Counted from the first letter of the stretch, positions 8,186 through 20,185 are shown. The stretch: DNA of 64,000 nucleotides from Pseudoxanthomonas sp. F37 (GCF_022965755.1 NZ_CP095187.1:930001-994000); one strand, 5' to 3'. Numbers and translations: made by a program. The notes: generated from the sequence alone by a model not told the origin.

Positions 8186-9228
8186 GCCGGGGTGACGGCA
8201 AGCGGCAGTCCGCGCCGGCCGGTCACCCTCCAGCGCTGCACTTGCCGGTGTTGTACACGCAGGTCATGGAAGGGCTGCAGGTGAAGGAGGACGGAACGTA
8301 CCTGGACGGCACCTTCGGGCGCGGAGGTCACGCGCGTGGCGTGCTGCAAAGACTCGGCCCGGGAGGCCGGCTGCTGTTGATGGACAAGGACCCCGACGCG
8401 ATCGCGCATGCCGAACAGATGTTCGCCGGCGACGCGCGCGTGGCGATCCGTCGCGGCAGTTTCGCCGGGCTCGCGCAATGGGACCAGGCGGCGGCCGGCC
8501 TGGACGGCGTGCTGCTCGACCTGGGCGTGTCCTCGCCGCAGCTGGATGTCGCCGAGCGCGGTTTCAGCTTCGGCAAGGACGGTCCGCTGGACATGCGCAT
8601 GGATCCGGAGTCCGGCGAGAGTGCGGCCCAGTGGATCGCGCGCGCCGACGAGCGCGAGATCGCCGACGTGCTGTGGACCTACGGCGAGGAGAAGCAGAGC
8701 CGCCGCATCGCGCGCGCCATCGTCGCCCGTCGCGCCACCCAGCCTTTCACGCGCACCGCCGACCTGGCAGCGGTGATCGCGTCGGTCATGCCGCGCGGCG
8801 ACAAGATCCATCCCGCCACGCGCAGCTTCCAGGCCATCCGCATCCACATCAACCGCGAACTCGCGGACCTGGAACTCGGTCTGGATGCCGCGCTGGCCTG
8901 CCTCAGGCCCGGCGGCCGGCTGGCGGTGATCAGCTTCCACTCGCTGGAAGACCGCATCGTCAAGCAGTTCATCAACCGGCATGCCAAGGCGCCGCCGGCC
9001 AACCGCCGGCTGCCGGTGGCCGAGACGTTCGTGCCCACGCTGCGCGCCATCGGCAGCGGCCAGAAGGGCGAGCCCGACGAAGTGGCCGCCAACCCGCGCG
9101 CCCGCAGCGCGGTGCTGCGCGTGGCAGAAAAGCTGGGAATCGGGGATGGGCAGTCGGGAACCGCAACAGCCGGCAGCGGCACGGGGGCAGCTGCCGGGCT
9201 CGCTGCTGCCACGGGAGGCGCCGCATGA
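8182..9228 (+). CDS. rsmH: 16S rRNA m4C1402 N4-methyltransferase RsmH
   Basis: A 348-residue SAM-dependent enzyme that methylates N4 of C1402 in 16S rRNA; the product of the first gene in the window, RsmI, modifies the 2'-O of the same nucleotide. Motifs: [14 protein letters not shown] (SAM binding, residues about 40-53), [12 protein letters not shown] (about 112-123), and [13 protein letters not shown] (about 251-263). GTG start at 8182 overlaps mraZ. The last 30 residues (from about GIGDGQSG) are low-complexity Gly/Ala/Ser/Thr; they begin in a 29-nt heptad repeat arm at 9135-9163 and look like a repeat-derived extension past the conserved AEKL end. Confidence 0.95.
   Translation: MSRGDGKRQSAPAGHPPALHLPVLYTQVMEGLQVKEDGTYLDGTFGRGGHARGVLQRLGPGGRLLLMDKDPDAIAHAEQMFAGDARVAIRRGSFAGLAQWDQAAAGLDGVLLDLGVSSPQLDVAERGFSFGKDGPLDMRMDPESGESAAQWIARADEREIADVLWTYGEEKQSRRIARAIVARRATQPFTRTADLAAVIASVMPRGDKIHPATRSFQAIRIHINRELADLELGLDAALACLRPGGRLAVISFHSLEDRIVKQFINRHAKAPPANRRLPVAETFVPTLRAIGSGQKGEPDEVAANPRARSAVLRVAEKLGIGDGQSGTATAGSGTGAAAGLAAATGGAA
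9135..9163 (+). repeat. Solo 29-nt heptad arm inside rsmH
   Basis: Four 7-bp units plus G can be read as GGGAATC, GGGGATG, GGCAGTC, GGGAACC, G. This matches the arm architecture of the three paired elements further down the cluster. No inverted partner is seen before ftsL. It is translated as part of the RsmH tail. Confidence 0.7.
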
Positions 9229-9488
9229 CGCGCTTCCTGCTCGCCGTGCTGGTGCTGGCCAATATCGCCTCCGCGATCGGCGTGGTGTATGCGCGCCACC
9301 GCCACCGCGTGTTGTTCGACGAGGTGACGCGGCTGGAGCGCGCGCGGGATGAGCTGAACGTCGAATTCGGCCGCCTGCAGCTGGAGCAGGCCACCGTGGC
9401 CGAGGCCACGCGCATCGACCAGGTCGCGCGCGTACGCCTGGGCATGAAGTTCCCGGAAGCGGCCGACATCGTGGTGGTGCGTCCATGA
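9225..9488 (+). CDS. ftsL: Cell division protein FtsL
   Basis: This 87-residue bitopic membrane protein has a transmembrane helix at about residues 3-20 ([19 protein letters not shown]) followed by a coiled coil ([25 protein letters not shown]) and the [14 protein letters not shown] tail typical of FtsL. It forms the FtsQLB complex that activates FtsW-FtsI septal synthesis. The ATG at 9225 overlaps the rsmH stop (ATGA) and its own stop overlaps ftsI, so all three are coupled. Size and position between rsmH and ftsI are as expected. Confidence 0.92.
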   Translation: MTRFLLAVLVLANIASAIGVVYARHRHRVLFDEVTRLERARDELNVEFGRLQLEQATVAEATRIDQVARVRLGMKFPEAADIVVVRP

Positions 9489-11332
9489 CCGCCGCGCCGG
9501 CCAAGAACCGCAACCGCGCGCGCTTCAACCTGCGCGGCCGCCTGGCCCTGGTGCTGGGCGCGATGGGCCTGTGCTCGGTCAGCCTGGTCGGCCGCGCCGC
9601 TTACGTGCAACTGATCAACCACGACTTCTACCAGCGCCAGGGCGATGCGCGCTTCCTGCGCGAGATCCCCATCCCGACCTCGCGCGGCATGATCACCGAC
9701 CGCAACGGCGAGCCGGTGGCGGTGTCCTCGCCGGTGGAATCGGTGTGGGGCAACCCGCAGGAGCTGCTGAAGACGCCCGACCGGCTGCCCGAGCTGGCGC
9801 AGGCCCTGGGCGTGCCGCTCGACCACCTGACCAACCGCCTGTCGCAGAAGGCCGACAAGGAATTCCTGTACCTCAAGCGCCGGATCAATCCGGACGAGGC
9901 GCAGAAGATCCTGGCGCACAAGATCCCGGGCGTGTTCTCCCAGCGCGAGTTCCGCCGCTTCTACCCGCAGGGGCCGGCGATGGCCCACGTGCTGGGCTTC
10001 ACCAACATCGACGACCGCGGCCAGGAAGGGCTGGAGCTGGCGTTCGACGAATGGCTCAGCGGCACGCCGGGCGTGCAGAAGGTGATCCGCGACAACCGCG
10101 GCCGCATCGTCGAGAACGTCGACCTGATCCGCTCCGCGCAGCCGGGCAAGGACCTGACGCTGAGCATCGACCGCCGCATCCAGTACCTGGCGCACCGCGA
10201 GCTGCGCAACGCGCTGCTCGAACACCAGGCCAGCAGCGGTTCCATCGTGATCATGGACGTGGCCACCGGCGAAGTGCTGGCCATGGTCAACCTGCCCACG
10301 TACAACCCCAACGCGATCGACCGGGTGAAGCCGGACGCGCGGCGCAACCGCGCGCTGACCGACATGATCGAGCCGGGCTCCACGATGAAGCCCCTGACCG
10401 TGTCGACGGCGCTGAAGGCCGGCGTGGTCACGCCCTCGACGCTGGTCAATACCAATCCGGGCTACATGGCCCTGAACAGCCGCTACACCATCCGCGACGT
10501 GCCCCGGAACAACGGCGTGCTGACCGTCACCGGCGTCATCACCAAGAGTTCCAACATCGGCTCTATCAAGATCGCCGAGAAGCTGCCCAACGACTACTTC
10601 TACGAGAGCATCCACAGCTTCGGCTACGGGCAGAAGCCCGGCAGCGGCTTCCCGGGCGAGTCCGCCGGCATACTGGCGCCGCCGGATCGCTGGAACGGCC
10701 TGCAGAAGGCGACGATGTCGTATGGCTATGGCCTGGCGGTCACGCCGCTGCAGATCGCGCGCGCCTACTCCGCGCTGGGCAACGGCGGCAGGCTGGTGAC
10801 GCCGACGTTCGTGAAGGGCCAGCGCAGCGAAGCGCCGCAGGTGCTCGATCCGGCCATCGCACGTGAAGTCGTCGGCATGATGGAAACCGTGGTGACCCAG
10901 GGCGGCGCCAAGCGCGCCGGCGTGCTGGGTTATCGGGTGGCGGGCAAGACCGGCACCGCCCGCATCGCCTCCGGTGGCGGTTACGCGAAGGGCCGCTACG
11001 CGTCCTTCTTCGCCGGCCTGGTGCCGGCCAGCAATCCCCGCTTCGCGGCCGTCGTGGTCATCAACGATTCGCAGGAGGGCGGTTACTTCGGCGGCCTGGT
11101 CGCCGCGCCGGTTTTCCACGACGTGATGGATGGCGCGCTGCGCCTGATGGACGTGCCGCCGGACGACATCGAAGCCTGGCTGGCCGCGCAGGCCAAGAAC
11201 GCAGGCAAGCCGGGCGCCGCCGCGCAGGTGCCCGCGCCGGCGCCGATCGCCGACGATGCGGTCGATACCACGGACCCGTCGGCATTCGACACCCCGCACG
11301 CCGCGCTGCCGGCCACGGGAGCGACGCGATGA
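9485..11332 (+). CDS. ftsI: Peptidoglycan D,D-transpeptidase FtsI (PBP3)
   Basis: A 615-residue class B penicillin-binding protein that crosslinks septal peptidoglycan. It has a short cytoplasmic N terminus, a transmembrane segment (about residues 17-38), a pedestal domain, then the transpeptidase domain with STMK (catalytic Ser near 299), SSN (about 355-357) and KTG (about 488-490). All catalytic motifs are intact. The C-terminal 45 residues are an Ala/Pro-rich tail. Starts with ATGA overlapping ftsL and ends overlapping murE. Confidence 0.96.
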   Translation: MTAAPAKNRNRARFNLRGRLALVLGAMGLCSVSLVGRAAYVQLINHDFYQRQGDARFLREIPIPTSRGMITDRNGEPVAVSSPVESVWGNPQELLKTPDRLPELAQALGVPLDHLTNRLSQKADKEFLYLKRRINPDEAQKILAHKIPGVFSQREFRRFYPQGPAMAHVLGFTNIDDRGQEGLELAFDEWLSGTPGVQKVIRDNRGRIVENVDLIRSAQPGKDLTLSIDRRIQYLAHRELRNALLEHQASSGSIVIMDVATGEVLAMVNLPTYNPNAIDRVKPDARRNRALTDMIEPGSTMKPLTVSTALKAGVVTPSTLVNTNPGYMALNSRYTIRDVPRNNGVLTVTGVITKSSNIGSIKIAEKLPNDYFYESIHSFGYGQKPGSGFPGESAGILAPPDRWNGLQKATMSYGYGLAVTPLQIARAYSALGNGGRLVTPTFVKGQRSEAPQVLDPAIAREVVGMMETVVTQGGAKRAGVLGYRVAGKTGTARIASGGGYAKGRYASFFAGLVPASNPRFAAVVVINDSQEGGYFGGLVAAPVFHDVMDGALRLMDVPPDDIEAWLAAQAKNAGKPGAAAQVPAPAPIADDAVDTTDPSAFDTPHAALPATGATR

Positions 11333-12813
11333 GGCGGATGATGGCCCTGGCCGAACTGCTGCCCGACGTGGACGTGCCGCGCGACATCGTGGTGCGCGGA
11401 CTGACCCTGGACAGCCGCAGCGTGCAGCCGGGCGACGCCTTCGTGGCCATCGCCGGGTTCGGTGCGCACGGGCTGAATTTCGCGGCACAGGCCAAGGAGA
11501 ACGGCGCCAGCGCGATCCTGTTCGAGCCGCCCGTGCCGGACGGCCTGGAAGCGCCGCGCGATGCGATCGCGGTGCCGGGCCTGCGCGCGCGCATGGGCGC
11601 GATGGCCGACCGCTTCCACGCCGCGCCCTCGCACGACATGAAGATGGTCGGGGTGACCGGTACCAACGGCAAGACGTCCACGGTGCAGCTGCTGGCGCAG
11701 GCGTGGCACCTGCGCGGCATCCGTTGCGCGACGGTCGGCACGCTGGGCGCCGGCATGTACGGCGAGGTGGTGCCCACCGGCTTCACCACGCCGCTGGTGC
11801 TGCAGATGCATGCGCTGCTGGCGCAGTTCCGCGACGCGGGCGCGAAAGCGGTGGCGATGGAAGTCAGTTCGCACGCTCTGGACCAAGGGCGCGTGGACGC
11901 GGTGCATTTCGACGTGGGCGTGTTCACCAACCTCACCCGCGACCACCTGGACTACCACGGCGACATGCAGCGCTACGGCGCGGCCAAGTCGCTGCTGTTC
12001 TTCCGCCCGGGCCTGAAGGCGGGCGTGGTGAACCTGGACGATGGCTACGGCCGCGAACTGTTCGCCCGGCTGCCGCACGGCGTGCAGCGCGTGGGCGTCA
12101 GCTCGCGCGGGCAGACCGACGCCAGCGTGCGCGCGGACGCGCTGTGCCTGGACGGCAACGGCATCGGCTTCGATCTTGTGGTCGGCGACGAGGTGCAGCC
12201 GGTGCAGTCGCGGCTGCTGGGCCGCTTCAACGTGGACAACCTGCTGGCCGTGGCAGGGGTGCTGCATGCGTTGGGCGACACCACGGCGGAGATCGCGCGC
12301 ACGCTGTCGCGGCTGGCGCCGATCCACGGGCGGATGAACCGGCTGGGCGGCGACACGGATGCTTCCGGGAGCCGCCGTCCGCTGGTCGTGATCGACTACG
12401 CGCACACGCCCGATGCGCTGGAACAGGCACTGGCCAGCCTGCGCGACCACGTGCAGGGCCGGCTGTTCTGCGTGTTCGGCTGCGGCGGCGACCGCGACAC
12501 CGGCAAGCGCCCGCAGATGGCCGCCATCGCCGAGCGCCTCGCGGACGTGGTGGTGGTCACCGACGACAACCCGCGCACCGAGGACGGCGACGTCATCGTG
12601 GCCGACATCATGGCCGGCTTCGCGAAGCCGGCTGCCGTGCTCGTGCAGCGCGACCGGGCACAGGCCATCGCCCAGGCCGTCGCCCAGGCCGGCCCGGACG
12701 ACATCGTGCTGGTGGCCGGCAAGGGCCACGAGCCCTACCAGGAAATCCATGGCGTGAAACATCCGTTCGACGACACCGCGGTTGCGCGCCACGCCCTGGA
12801 GGACCGTCGATGA
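11329..12813 (+). CDS. murE: UDP-MurNAc-L-Ala-D-Glu:meso-DAP ligase MurE
   Basis: This 494-residue cytoplasmic Mur ligase adds meso-diaminopimelate to the UDP-MurNAc dipeptide. The P-loop [10 protein letters not shown] (around residue 111) and the DNPRTED segment, the meso-DAP recognition motif that separates MurE from lysine-adding enzymes, are clear. Three domains are present in normal order: N-terminal UDP-binding, central ATPase, and C-terminal Rossmann-like. It is coupled by 4-bp overlaps to ftsI and murF. Confidence 0.96.
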   Translation: MRRMMALAELLPDVDVPRDIVVRGLTLDSRSVQPGDAFVAIAGFGAHGLNFAAQAKENGASAILFEPPVPDGLEAPRDAIAVPGLRARMGAMADRFHAAPSHDMKMVGVTGTNGKTSTVQLLAQAWHLRGIRCATVGTLGAGMYGEVVPTGFTTPLVLQMHALLAQFRDAGAKAVAMEVSSHALDQGRVDAVHFDVGVFTNLTRDHLDYHGDMQRYGAAKSLLFFRPGLKAGVVNLDDGYGRELFARLPHGVQRVGVSSRGQTDASVRADALCLDGNGIGFDLVVGDEVQPVQSRLLGRFNVDNLLAVAGVLHALGDTTAEIARTLSRLAPIHGRMNRLGGDTDASGSRRPLVVIDYAHTPDALEQALASLRDHVQGRLFCVFGCGGDRDTGKRPQMAAIAERLADVVVVTDDNPRTEDGDVIVADIMAGFAKPAAVLVQRDRAQAIAQAVAQAGPDDIVLVAGKGHEPYQEIHGVKHPFDDTAVARHALEDRR

Positions 12814-14189
12814 AGCGGCTTCCCCTTTCCCTGCTGGCGCATTGGGCCGGTGGCGAACTGCTCGGCGACGACCTGGTGATCGGCTCGCTGACCAACGACA
12901 CGCGCACCCTGGTGCCGGGCAGCCTGTACGTGGCGCTGCGTGGCGAGCGCTTCGACGGCCACGATTTCGCCTACGACGCGTCCATGCGCGGCGCCGCCGC
13001 GGTGCTGGTCGACCACGCGGTGAAGGTCGATGTGCCGCAGGTGGTCGTGCCCGACACGCTGCTGGCGCTGGCGCGCATCGCCGCCGGCCTGCAGCGCGAC
13101 CGCGTGGAGAAGACGGTCGCCATCACCGGCAGCAACGGCAAGACCACGGTCAAGACGCTGGTGGTATCCATCCTGCAGCGCGCCGGCGTCACCTATTTCA
13201 ATCCCGGCAACCGCAACAACGAGATCGGCCTGCCGCTGGCGGTCATCGATGCGCCCGACGATGCGGACTTCGCCGTCTACGAGATGGGCGCCGGCAAGCC
13301 GGGCGACATCGCCTACCTCACCGACATCGTCGCTCCCGAGGTGGCGCTGGTGAACAACATCGCCGCCGCCCATCTGGAGCGCATGGGCTCGCTGGCGGGC
13401 GTGGCCGAAACCAAGGGCGCCATCTACGATGCGCTGCCGGCCGACGGCACGGCGGTGATCAATGCGGACGACGCGTTCGCCGAATACTTCGCCAGCCGCG
13501 TGCCGGATCGCCGCATCCTGCGTTTCGGTCTGGATGCGACCGCCGACCTGACCGCGCGCGACATCCGCGCGGCCGCGGACGGGTCGGACTTCGTGCTGGT
13601 GGCCCCGCATGGCGAAGTCGCCGTCAGCCTGCACCTGCCGGGCCGCCACAACGTGCGCAATGCACTGGCTGCCGCGGCGCTGGCCATGGCGTGCGGCGTA
13701 TCGCTGGCGACCATCGCCGACGGCCTGTCGGCCGCGCAGCCGGTGGCCGGCCGCCAGGTCGCGCACACGCTGCCGAACGGTGCGGTGGTGATCGACGACA
13801 GCTACAACGCCAACCCGGGCTCGCTGATCGCGGCCATCGAGACGCTTGTCGCCGCGAGCGCGCAGGCGGGCGGGGAAGGGTGGCTGGTACTGGGCGACAT
13901 GCGCGAACTCGGCGCCGACGAAGCGGCCCTGCACGCCGACATGGGCGCGCGGGCCAAGGCCGCCGGGCTCCGCCGGCTGTACACGCTGGGGCCGCTGAGC
14001 GCCGCCGCCGCCGCCGCATTCGGCGAGGGCGCGCGCACATTCCAAGACCACGCCTCGCTGGCGGCCGCGCTGCGCGCCGACCTGCGGGCCGGCGTGCGCT
14101 GTCTGGTCAAGGGGTCGCGCGGCAGCGCGATGGACCGGATCGTCGCCGCCTTGCTGTCCACCGGGGAGGACACACCACATGTTGCTTGA
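12810..14189 (+). CDS. murF: UDP-MurNAc-tripeptide:D-Ala-D-Ala ligase MurF
   Basis: A 459-residue Mur ligase completing the UDP-MurNAc pentapeptide by adding the dipeptide made by Ddl (encoded downstream as ddlB). The P-loop [13 protein letters not shown] lies at about residues 106-118, the family segment [13 protein letters not shown] follows, and the [10 protein letters not shown] motif of the C-terminal domain is intact. The start at 12810 overlaps the murE stop (ATGA); upstream in-frame codons belong to a shadow frame over murE. The 3' end overlaps mraY by 11 bp. Confidence 0.95.
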   Translation: MKRLPLSLLAHWAGGELLGDDLVIGSLTNDTRTLVPGSLYVALRGERFDGHDFAYDASMRGAAAVLVDHAVKVDVPQVVVPDTLLALARIAAGLQRDRVEKTVAITGSNGKTTVKTLVVSILQRAGVTYFNPGNRNNEIGLPLAVIDAPDDADFAVYEMGAGKPGDIAYLTDIVAPEVALVNNIAAAHLERMGSLAGVAETKGAIYDALPADGTAVINADDAFAEYFASRVPDRRILRFGLDATADLTARDIRAAADGSDFVLVAPHGEVAVSLHLPGRHNVRNALAAAALAMACGVSLATIADGLSAAQPVAGRQVAHTLPNGAVVIDDSYNANPGSLIAAIETLVAASAQAGGEGWLVLGDMRELGADEAALHADMGARAKAAGLRRLYTLGPLSAAAAAAFGEGARTFQDHASLAAALRADLRAGVRCLVKGSRGSAMDRIVAALLSTGEDTPHVA

Positions 14190-15264
14190 ACTGGCCCGCT
14201 GGCTGCAGAGCCTGGAAAACTTCTTCGGCCTGTTCGGCTACCTGACGTTCCGCGGCATCCTGGCCGCGCTGACGTCGCTGGCGCTGTCGCTGTGGCTCGG
14301 TCCGGCGGTGATCCGCAGGCTGGGCCAGCTGAAGGGCGGCCAGCCGATCCGCAAGGACGGCCCGCAGTCGCATTTCTCCAAGGCCGGCACCCCGACCATG
14401 GGCGGGGCGCTGATCCTGATCACGGTGGCCGCGTCGGTGCTGCTGTGGGGCGACCTGCGCAACAAGTACGTGTGGGTGGTGCTGCTGGTCATGCTGTGCT
14501 TCGGCGTGATCGGCTGGTACGACGACTGGATCAAGATCGTCAGGCGCGATCCGAACGGCCTGAAGTCCCGCTGGAAGTACCTGCTGCAGTCGATCTTCGG
14601 CCTGGCGGCGGGCCTGTATCTGTACCTGTACGCCGACGTTCCGGCGGCGACGACCTTCTACGTGCCGTTCTTCAAGTCGATCGCGCTGCCGCTGGCCGGT
14701 GTCGGCTTCGTCGCCATCGCGTACTTCTGGATCGTCGGATTCTCCAATGCGGTCAACCTGACCGATGGCCTGGATGGCCTGGCCATCATGCCGACGGTGC
14801 TGGTGGCGTGCGCGCTGGGCGTGTTCGCCTACGCCTCGGGCAACGCGGTGTTCTCCACTTACCTGCAGATCCCGCAGGTGCCGGGCGCCGGCGAGCTGAC
14901 CATCATCTGCGCGGCCATCGCCGGCGCGGGCCTGGGCTTCCTGTGGTTCAACACCTATCCGGCGATGGTGTTCATGGGCGACATCGGCGCGCTGGCGCTG
15001 GGCGCGGTGCTGGGCACCATCGCGGTGATCGTGCGCCAGGAACTGGTGCTGGTGATCATGGGCGGCATCTTCGTCATCGAGACGCTGTCGGTGATGATCC
15101 AGGTGGCGTCGTTCAAGCTGACCGGCAAGCGCGTGTTCCGGATGGCGCCGATCCACCACCATTTCGAGCTGAAGGGCTGGCCGGAGCCGCGCGTGATCGT
15201 GCGCTTCTGGATCATCTCGGTCGTGCTGGTGCTGATCGGCCTGGCCACGTTGAAGGTGCGCTGA
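14179..15264 (+). CDS. mraY: Phospho-N-acetylmuramoyl-pentapeptide transferase MraY
   Basis: This 361-residue polytopic inner-membrane enzyme transfers phospho-MurNAc-pentapeptide to undecaprenyl phosphate, making lipid I. The expected ten or so transmembrane segments are visible. Catalytic motifs: the GWYDDWIK aspartates (around residues 112-119), [10 protein letters not shown] (around 194-203), and the [14 protein letters not shown] histidine motif (around 322-335). It overlaps murF by 11 bp and ftsW by 1 bp. Confidence 0.96.
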   Translation: MLLELARWLQSLENFFGLFGYLTFRGILAALTSLALSLWLGPAVIRRLGQLKGGQPIRKDGPQSHFSKAGTPTMGGALILITVAASVLLWGDLRNKYVWVVLLVMLCFGVIGWYDDWIKIVRRDPNGLKSRWKYLLQSIFGLAAGLYLYLYADVPAATTFYVPFFKSIALPLAGVGFVAIAYFWIVGFSNAVNLTDGLDGLAIMPTVLVACALGVFAYASGNAVFSTYLQIPQVPGAGELTIICAAIAGAGLGFLWFNTYPAMVFMGDIGALALGAVLGTIAVIVRQELVLVIMGGIFVIETLSVMIQVASFKLTGKRVFRMAPIHHHFELKGWPEPRVIVRFWIISVVLVLIGLATLKVR

Positions 15265-16571
15265 TGAACGACACGCCGCGCCAGGCCACGCGACTGGAAG
15301 CCATCGGGGGCCGCTTCGACCCCTGGTTGCTCGGCGCCATGCTGGCGCTGGCGTCGCTGGGCGTGGTGATGGTCGCCTCGGCGTCGATCTACCAGCACGG
15401 CAATCCGTTCTACTACCTGATCCGCCACGGCATGTTCCTGGTCGCGGGCGCGGGTCTGGCCTGGTGGGTCACGCGCACGGAATTGAAGAGCATCGAGGCG
15501 CGCAACCACCTGCTGCTGCTCGCCTGCGTGGTCCTGCTGCTGATGGTGTTCGTGCCGGGACTGGGGGTGAGCGTCAAGGGCGCGCACCGCTGGATCAACC
15601 TGGGGGTGTCGAACTTCCAGGTCGTGGAAGTGGTGAAGGTGTTCTTCATCGTCTGGCTGGCCAGCTACCTGGTCCGCTTCCGCGACGAGGTCAACGCGAC
15701 CTGGGCGGCGATGCTCAAGCCGCTGGGCGTGGTGGTGCTGCTGGTCGCGCTGCTGCTGATGCAGCCCGACTTCGGCTCGTCCTCGCTGCTGCTGGCGATC
15801 ACCGCCGGCATGCTGGTGCTGGGCGGCGTGAACATGCCGCGCATGTTCGGCCCGGTGCTGGTCGGCCTGCCGGTGCTGGCGGTGATCGCCATCGCCGAGC
15901 CCTACCGCATGCGCCGGCTGACCTCGTTCTCCGATCCGTGGGCCGATCCGTTCGGCAGCGGCTACCAGCTGACCAATGCGCTGATGGCGATCGGCCGCGG
16001 CGAATGGTCCGGCATCGGCCTGGGCGGTTCGGTGCTCAAGCTCAACTACCTGCCGGAAGTGCATACGGACTTCATCTTCTCGGTGATCGGCGAAGAACTC
16101 GGCTTCGTGGGCGTGTGCCTGGTGGTGGCGCTGTACGCGCTGCTGGTGGGGCGCGCGTTCCTGATCGGCCTGCGCTGCGTGGAGATGCGCCGCCACTTCG
16201 CCGGGTATGTCGCCTTCGGGGTGGCGCTGTGGATCGGCATGCAGAGCTTCGTCTCGATGGGCGTGAACCTGGGCCTGCTGCCGACCAAGGGCCTGACCCT
16301 GCCGCTGATCTCCTCGGGCGGCTCCAGCATCCTGATGACCTGCGTGGCGATGGGCCTGCTGCTGCGCGTGTCGTACGAACTGGAGCGCACCCAGCGCCAG
16401 GTCGCGTTGCGCGGCGAAGGGCTGCAGACCACGCCCGGGGCGGGCGAGTCGCGTGCGCCGGCCGACAGCGGCCCGGTCGGGCGTCAGCCCGCGCCCTCGC
16501 TGTCGGCCACGCTGCGTGGCTCCAGCCTCCCGCGCTCGCGCGTCGAGCCCACCTTCGAGAGGATCGCATGA
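15264..16571 (+). CDS. ftsW: Septal peptidoglycan polymerase FtsW
   Basis: A 435-residue SEDS glycosyltransferase with about ten transmembrane helices that polymerises lipid II at the septum together with FtsI. SEDS motifs are clear: [10 protein letters not shown] (about residues 104-113), [10 protein letters not shown] (about 167-176), [10 protein letters not shown] and the C-terminal [14 protein letters not shown]-terminal extension of about 60 residues after the last helix is rich in Gly, Ala and Ser and looks disordered. Start at 15264 uses the TGATG junction with mraY. Confidence 0.95.
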   Translation: MNDTPRQATRLEAIGGRFDPWLLGAMLALASLGVVMVASASIYQHGNPFYYLIRHGMFLVAGAGLAWWVTRTELKSIEARNHLLLLACVVLLLMVFVPGLGVSVKGAHRWINLGVSNFQVVEVVKVFFIVWLASYLVRFRDEVNATWAAMLKPLGVVVLLVALLLMQPDFGSSSLLLAITAGMLVLGGVNMPRMFGPVLVGLPVLAVIAIAEPYRMRRLTSFSDPWADPFGSGYQLTNALMAIGRGEWSGIGLGGSVLKLNYLPEVHTDFIFSVIGEELGFVGVCLVVALYALLVGRAFLIGLRCVEMRRHFAGYVAFGVALWIGMQSFVSMGVNLGLLPTKGLTLPLISSGGSSILMTCVAMGLLLRVSYELERTQRQVALRGEGLQTTPGAGESRAPADSGPVGRQPAPSLSATLRGSSLPRSRVEPTFERIA

Positions 16572-17650
16572 CCGCTGCGACCTCTCCAGCGCCCGTCATG
16601 ATGATGGCCGGTGGCACCGGCGGCCACATCTTCCCCGCGCTGGCCGTGGCCAAGGTGCTGCGCGCACGCGGGGTCCCCGTCGTGTGGCTGGGTGCGGACG
16701 GCGCGATGGAAACCCGGCTGGTGCCGCAGCACGGCATCGAGCTGGACACGCTGGCCATCACCGGCCTGCGCGGCAAGGGCACGCTGGCGTTGCTCGGCGC
16801 GCCGGTGCGCGTGCTGCGCGCGATCCGCGCCGCGGGTTTCGTGTTGCGTCGCCGTGCGCCGCGCGCGGTGGTCAGCTTCGGTGGCTTCGCCTCGGGCCCC
16901 GGCGGCGTGGCGGCGCGCCTGATGGGCCTGCCGCTGCTGGTACACGAGCAGAACCGTGCGGCCGGGTTCACCAACCGCATGCTGGTGAAGGTGGCGCGCC
17001 GCGTGATGACCGGCTTCCCCGGTGCATTCCCGGGCCGCGAGGAAGCCGTCGGCAATCCGGTGCGCGAGGAAATCGCCGCCATCGCACCGCCGGCCTCGCG
17101 CCTGGCCGGCCGTGAAGGCCCGCTGCGCCTGCTCGTGCTGGGCGGCAGCCAGGGCGCACGCGCCCTGAACATGGCGGTGCCTCGCGCACTCGCCGCACTG
17201 CCGGCCGGCAGCATCGACGTGCGCCACCAATGCGGCGAGAAGCTGCGCGACGAGGCCGCCAGGGCTTACCTCGATGCGGGCGTCGCCGCGAGCGTCGAAG
17301 CCTTCATCACCGACATGGCGGCGGCCTACGCCTGGGCCGATCTTGTCGTCTGCCGCTCCGGCGCCTCCACGCTGGCCGAGCTGTGCGCGGTGGGCGTGGG
17401 CAGCGTGCTGGTGCCGTTCCCCCAGGCCGTGGACGACCACCAGACCCGCAACGCCGAATACCTGGTCGAGCGCGGCGCGGCCGTGTTGCTGAAGCAGAAC
17501 GACGACCTGGCCGATGCGCTGGCGACCACGCTGCGCCGCCTGTCCGGCGACAACGCGGCGCGCCTGGCAATGGCCGAGGCCGCGCGCACGCTGGCAAAAC
17601 CCGATGCGGCCGACCGCATCGCCGACATCATTCTCGAGGTGAAGCCGTGA
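16568..17650 (+). CDS. murG: UDP-GlcNAc:lipid I GlcNAc transferase MurG
   Basis: This 360-residue GT-B, family 28 glycosyltransferase converts lipid I to lipid II on the inner face of the membrane. The [16 protein letters not shown] loop at residues about 11-26, [19 protein letters not shown] (about 191-201) and SGASTLAEL with [10 protein letters not shown] (about 262-296) are all present. Start overlaps ftsW by 4 bp. Unusually, the TGA stop is contained in the first GTGATTC unit of a heptad repeat element, so insertion of that element probably set the present C terminus (EVKP). Confidence 0.96.
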   Translation: MTAATSPAPVMMMAGGTGGHIFPALAVAKVLRARGVPVVWLGADGAMETRLVPQHGIELDTLAITGLRGKGTLALLGAPVRVLRAIRAAGFVLRRRAPRAVVSFGGFASGPGGVAARLMGLPLLVHEQNRAAGFTNRMLVKVARRVMTGFPGAFPGREEAVGNPVREEIAAIAPPASRLAGREGPLRLLVLGGSQGARALNMAVPRALAALPAGSIDVRHQCGEKLRDEAARAYLDAGVAASVEAFITDMAAAYAWADLVVCRSGASTLAELCAVGVGSVLVPFPQAVDDHQTRNAEYLVERGAAVLLKQNDDLADALATTLRRLSGDNAARLAMAEAARTLAKPDAADRIADIILEVKP

Positions 17651-17754
17651 TTCGTGATTGGGCATTCGTGATTCGTAGCAACCACGGCAGGTGCGGTGTC
17701 CTGGCGCGTCGTGGGCGCGCTTCATCGAATCACGAATCACGAATCGCGAATCCC
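17647..17754. repeat. Paired heptad element between murG and murC
   Basis: The left arm (17647-17675) reads as 7-mers GTGATTC, GTGATTG, GGCATTC, GTGATTC plus G. The right arm (17726-17754), in reverse complement, reads GGGATTC, GCGATTC, GTGATTC, GTGATTC plus G. The arms face each other across a 50-nt core, so an RNA copy could form a long stem. The TGA of murG lies in the left arm. The right arm ends 20 nt before the murC start. Confidence 0.85.
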
Positions 17755-17774
17755 ACGGTCACCGGAGGTGCCCG

Positions 17775-19226
17775 ATGATGGCTGCCGCACGCGAGCGCCG
17801 CCTGCAACACACCGGCAACCTGGCCAAGGAGTTCCGTCGGGTGCACTTCGTCGGCATCGGCGGCTCGGGCATGAGCGGCATTGCCGAAGTGCTGTGCACG
17901 CTGGGCTACGAAGTGTCCGGCTCGGACAATGCCGACAACGCCGCGACCCGTCGCCTGGCGTCGCTGGGCGCGCGCGTGATGCGCGGCCACAACGCCTCCA
18001 ACGTGCTGGGCACCGACTGCGTGGTGGTCTCCAGCGCGATCAGGCACGACAACCCCGAGCTGATGGAGGCGCGCAGCCAGCGCATCCCCATCGTGCCGCG
18101 CGCGGCGATGCTGGCCGAACTGATGCGCTTCCGGCGCGGTATCGCGGTGGCCGGCACGCACGGCAAGACCACCACCACTAGCCTGACGGCGGCGGTGCTG
18201 AGCGAGGGTGGCCTGGACCCGACCTTCGTCATCGGCGGCCAGCTGCTGGCGGCGGGCGCGAACGCCAAGCTCGGCGATGGCCAGTGGCTGGTGGCCGAGG
18301 CCGACGAGAGCGATGGCAGCTTCCTGCGCCTGAATCCGCTGATCTCCATCGTCACCAACATCGATGCGGACCACCTGGAGAACTACGGCAACGACTTCGA
18401 ACGCGTGAAGGCGGCGTTCGCCGAGTTCCTGCAGCGCCTGCCGTTCTACGGCCTGGCCGTGCTGTGCATCGACGACCCGGAGGTCGCCGCCATCGCCGCC
18501 GACACGCCACGCCACGTGATGAGCTACGGTTTCGCCGAGCACGCCGACGTGCGCGCCGAGGACGTGGAACAGGAAGGCGGGCGCATGCACTTCACCCTGC
18601 GCCTGCCGGAAGACGCCAGCATCCGCGTCAGCCTGGCATTGCCGGGCCGCCACAACGTGCAGAACGCGCTGGCTGCCGCCGCCGTGGGCTGGCAACTGGG
18701 GGTGTCGCCGCAGAACATCGCCGCCGCACTGGAGAAGTTCGCCGGCATCGGCCGCCGCTTCAACGACTTGGGCCAGATCACCACCCCGCAGGGCGCGCGC
18801 GTGCAGCTGGTCGACGACTACGGCCATCATCCGAAGGAGCTGGCGGCCGTGTTCGCCGCCGCGCGTGGCGGCTGGCCGCACAAGCGCCTGGTGGTCGCGT
18901 TCCAGCCGCACCGCTACAGCCGCACGCGCGACCAGTTCGACGCATTCGCCGCGGTGCTGTCGGAAGCCGACGCGCTGGTGTTGAGCGAGGTGTACCCGGC
19001 CGGCGAGCAGCCCATCGCAGGCGCCGATTCCAAGTCGCTGGCGCGCGCGATCCGTGCCCGCGGCCGCAACGAGCCGGTGGTCGTCAGCCAGGTCGCCGAC
19101 CTGGTCGACGTGCTGCCCGACGTGCTGCAGGACGGCGACCTGCTGCTGATGATGGGCGCGGGCGACATCGGCCACATGTCCCAGCACATCGCCGCGCACG
19201 GTTTCACCGGGAAGGAGTCCGCATGA
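17775..19226 (+). CDS. murC: UDP-N-acetylmuramate:L-alanine ligase MurC
   Basis: A 483-residue cytoplasmic Mur ligase that adds L-Ala to UDP-MurNAc. [17 protein letters not shown] (about residues 25-41), the P-loop [12 protein letters not shown] (about 126-137), DADHLENYG and the YGHHP segment are intact. The ATG at 17775 is supported by GGAGG at 17764-17768; the frame upstream runs into the heptad element and is not expected to be translated. This is the one place in the murE-ftsA run where genes do not overlap: a 124-bp gap holds the repeat element. The stop overlaps ddlB by 4 bp. Confidence 0.95.
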   Translation: MMAAARERRLQHTGNLAKEFRRVHFVGIGGSGMSGIAEVLCTLGYEVSGSDNADNAATRRLASLGARVMRGHNASNVLGTDCVVVSSAIRHDNPELMEARSQRIPIVPRAAMLAELMRFRRGIAVAGTHGKTTTTSLTAAVLSEGGLDPTFVIGGQLLAAGANAKLGDGQWLVAEADESDGSFLRLNPLISIVTNIDADHLENYGNDFERVKAAFAEFLQRLPFYGLAVLCIDDPEVAAIAADTPRHVMSYGFAEHADVRAEDVEQEGGRMHFTLRLPEDASIRVSLALPGRHNVQNALAAAAVGWQLGVSPQNIAAALEKFAGIGRRFNDLGQITTPQGARVQLVDDYGHHPKELAAVFAAARGGWPHKRLVVAFQPHRYSRTRDQFDAFAAVLSEADALVLSEVYPAGEQPIAGADSKSLARAIRARGRNEPVVVSQVADLVDVLPDVLQDGDLLLMMGAGDIGHMSQHIAAHGFTGKESA

Positions 19227-20185
19227 GCGCCGTGACCGTCGCGCCGCCGCGTTTCGACGATCCCGCCCGCTTCGGTCGCGTGGCCGTGCTGATGGGCGGC
19301 ACGTCCAGCGAGCGCGAAGTGTCGCTGAACTCCGGCCAGAACGTGCTGGGCGCGCTGCTGTCGCAGGGGGTGCAGGCCTTCGCGGTGGATGGTGTGCCGG
19401 CCCTGGTGGAGGCGATCCGCGGCGGCCGGGTGGACCGCGTTTTCAACATCATGCATGGCGGCGACGGCGAGAACGGCGTGCTGCAGGGGCTGCTGCAGTC
19501 GCTCGGTGTGCCGTACACCGGCCCCGGCGTGCTCGGCTCGGCGCTGACCATGGACAAGATCCGCACCAAGCAGGTGTGGCAGGCAGCCGGCCTGCCGACG
19601 GCGGGTTTCGTGCGCATCCCGCCCGGCGGCGATCTGGCCGCGGCGGTGCGCGCACTGGGCTTCCCCGTGTTCGTGAAGCCCTCGACCGAAGGCTCCAGCG
19701 TGGGCGTGTTCCAGATCAAGGACGAGCAGGATCTGCCGCCGGCCGTCGCCTTCGCCTCGTCCTATCCCGGCGAACTGCTGGCCGAGCAGATGTTGACCGG
19801 TGGCGAGTTCACCGTGGCCATCCTCGGCGACCTGGCGCTGCCGTCGGTGCGCATCGTGCCGGCGCAGGGCTGGTACGACTACCACGCCAAGTACATCGCC
19901 GACGATACGCAGTACCTGTGTCCCGGCCTGGACGATGCCGATGATGAGGCGAGGATCCGCGCGCTGGCGCTGGAGGGCTTCCGCGCCGCCGGCTGCGGTG
20001 GCTGGGGCCGCGTCGACGTGATGCGCCATGCCGATGGCCGCTTCCTGCTGATGGAGGTCAACACCGCGCCCGGCATGACCAGCCACTCGCTGGTGCCGAA
20101 GGCCGCCGCGCAGGTCGGTATCGGCTTCGAGGCGCTGTGCTGGCGCATCCTGGAGCAGACGGTGCCGGAGGTGGCGGGCCCATGA
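19223..20185 (+). CDS. ddlB: D-alanine:D-alanine ligase DdlB
   Basis: This 320-residue ATP-grasp ligase makes the D-Ala-D-Ala used by MurF. Motifs: [17 protein letters not shown] (about residues 18-34), [12 protein letters not shown] (about 74-85), [11 protein letters not shown] (about 153-163), YDYHAKYI and the metal-binding [14 protein letters not shown] near the C terminus (about 279-292). The start overlaps the murC stop and the end overlaps ftsQ, both as ATGA. Confidence 0.95.
   Translation: MSAVTVAPPRFDDPARFGRVAVLMGGTSSEREVSLNSGQNVLGALLSQGVQAFAVDGVPALVEAIRGGRVDRVFNIMHGGDGENGVLQGLLQSLGVPYTGPGVLGSALTMDKIRTKQVWQAAGLPTAGFVRIPPGGDLAAAVRALGFPVFVKPSTEGSSVGVFQIKDEQDLPPAVAFASSYPGELLAEQMLTGGEFTVAILGDLALPSVRIVPAQGWYDYHAKYIADDTQYLCPGLDDADDEARIRALALEGFRAAGCGGWGRVDVMRHADGRFLLMEVNTAPGMTSHSLVPKAAAQVGIGFEALCWRILEQTVPEVAGP

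Noticed and set aside
17691-17774. Upstream start for murC inside the heptad element
   Set aside because: The extension is repeat-encoded and the GGAGG site at 17764 clearly serves ATG 17775.
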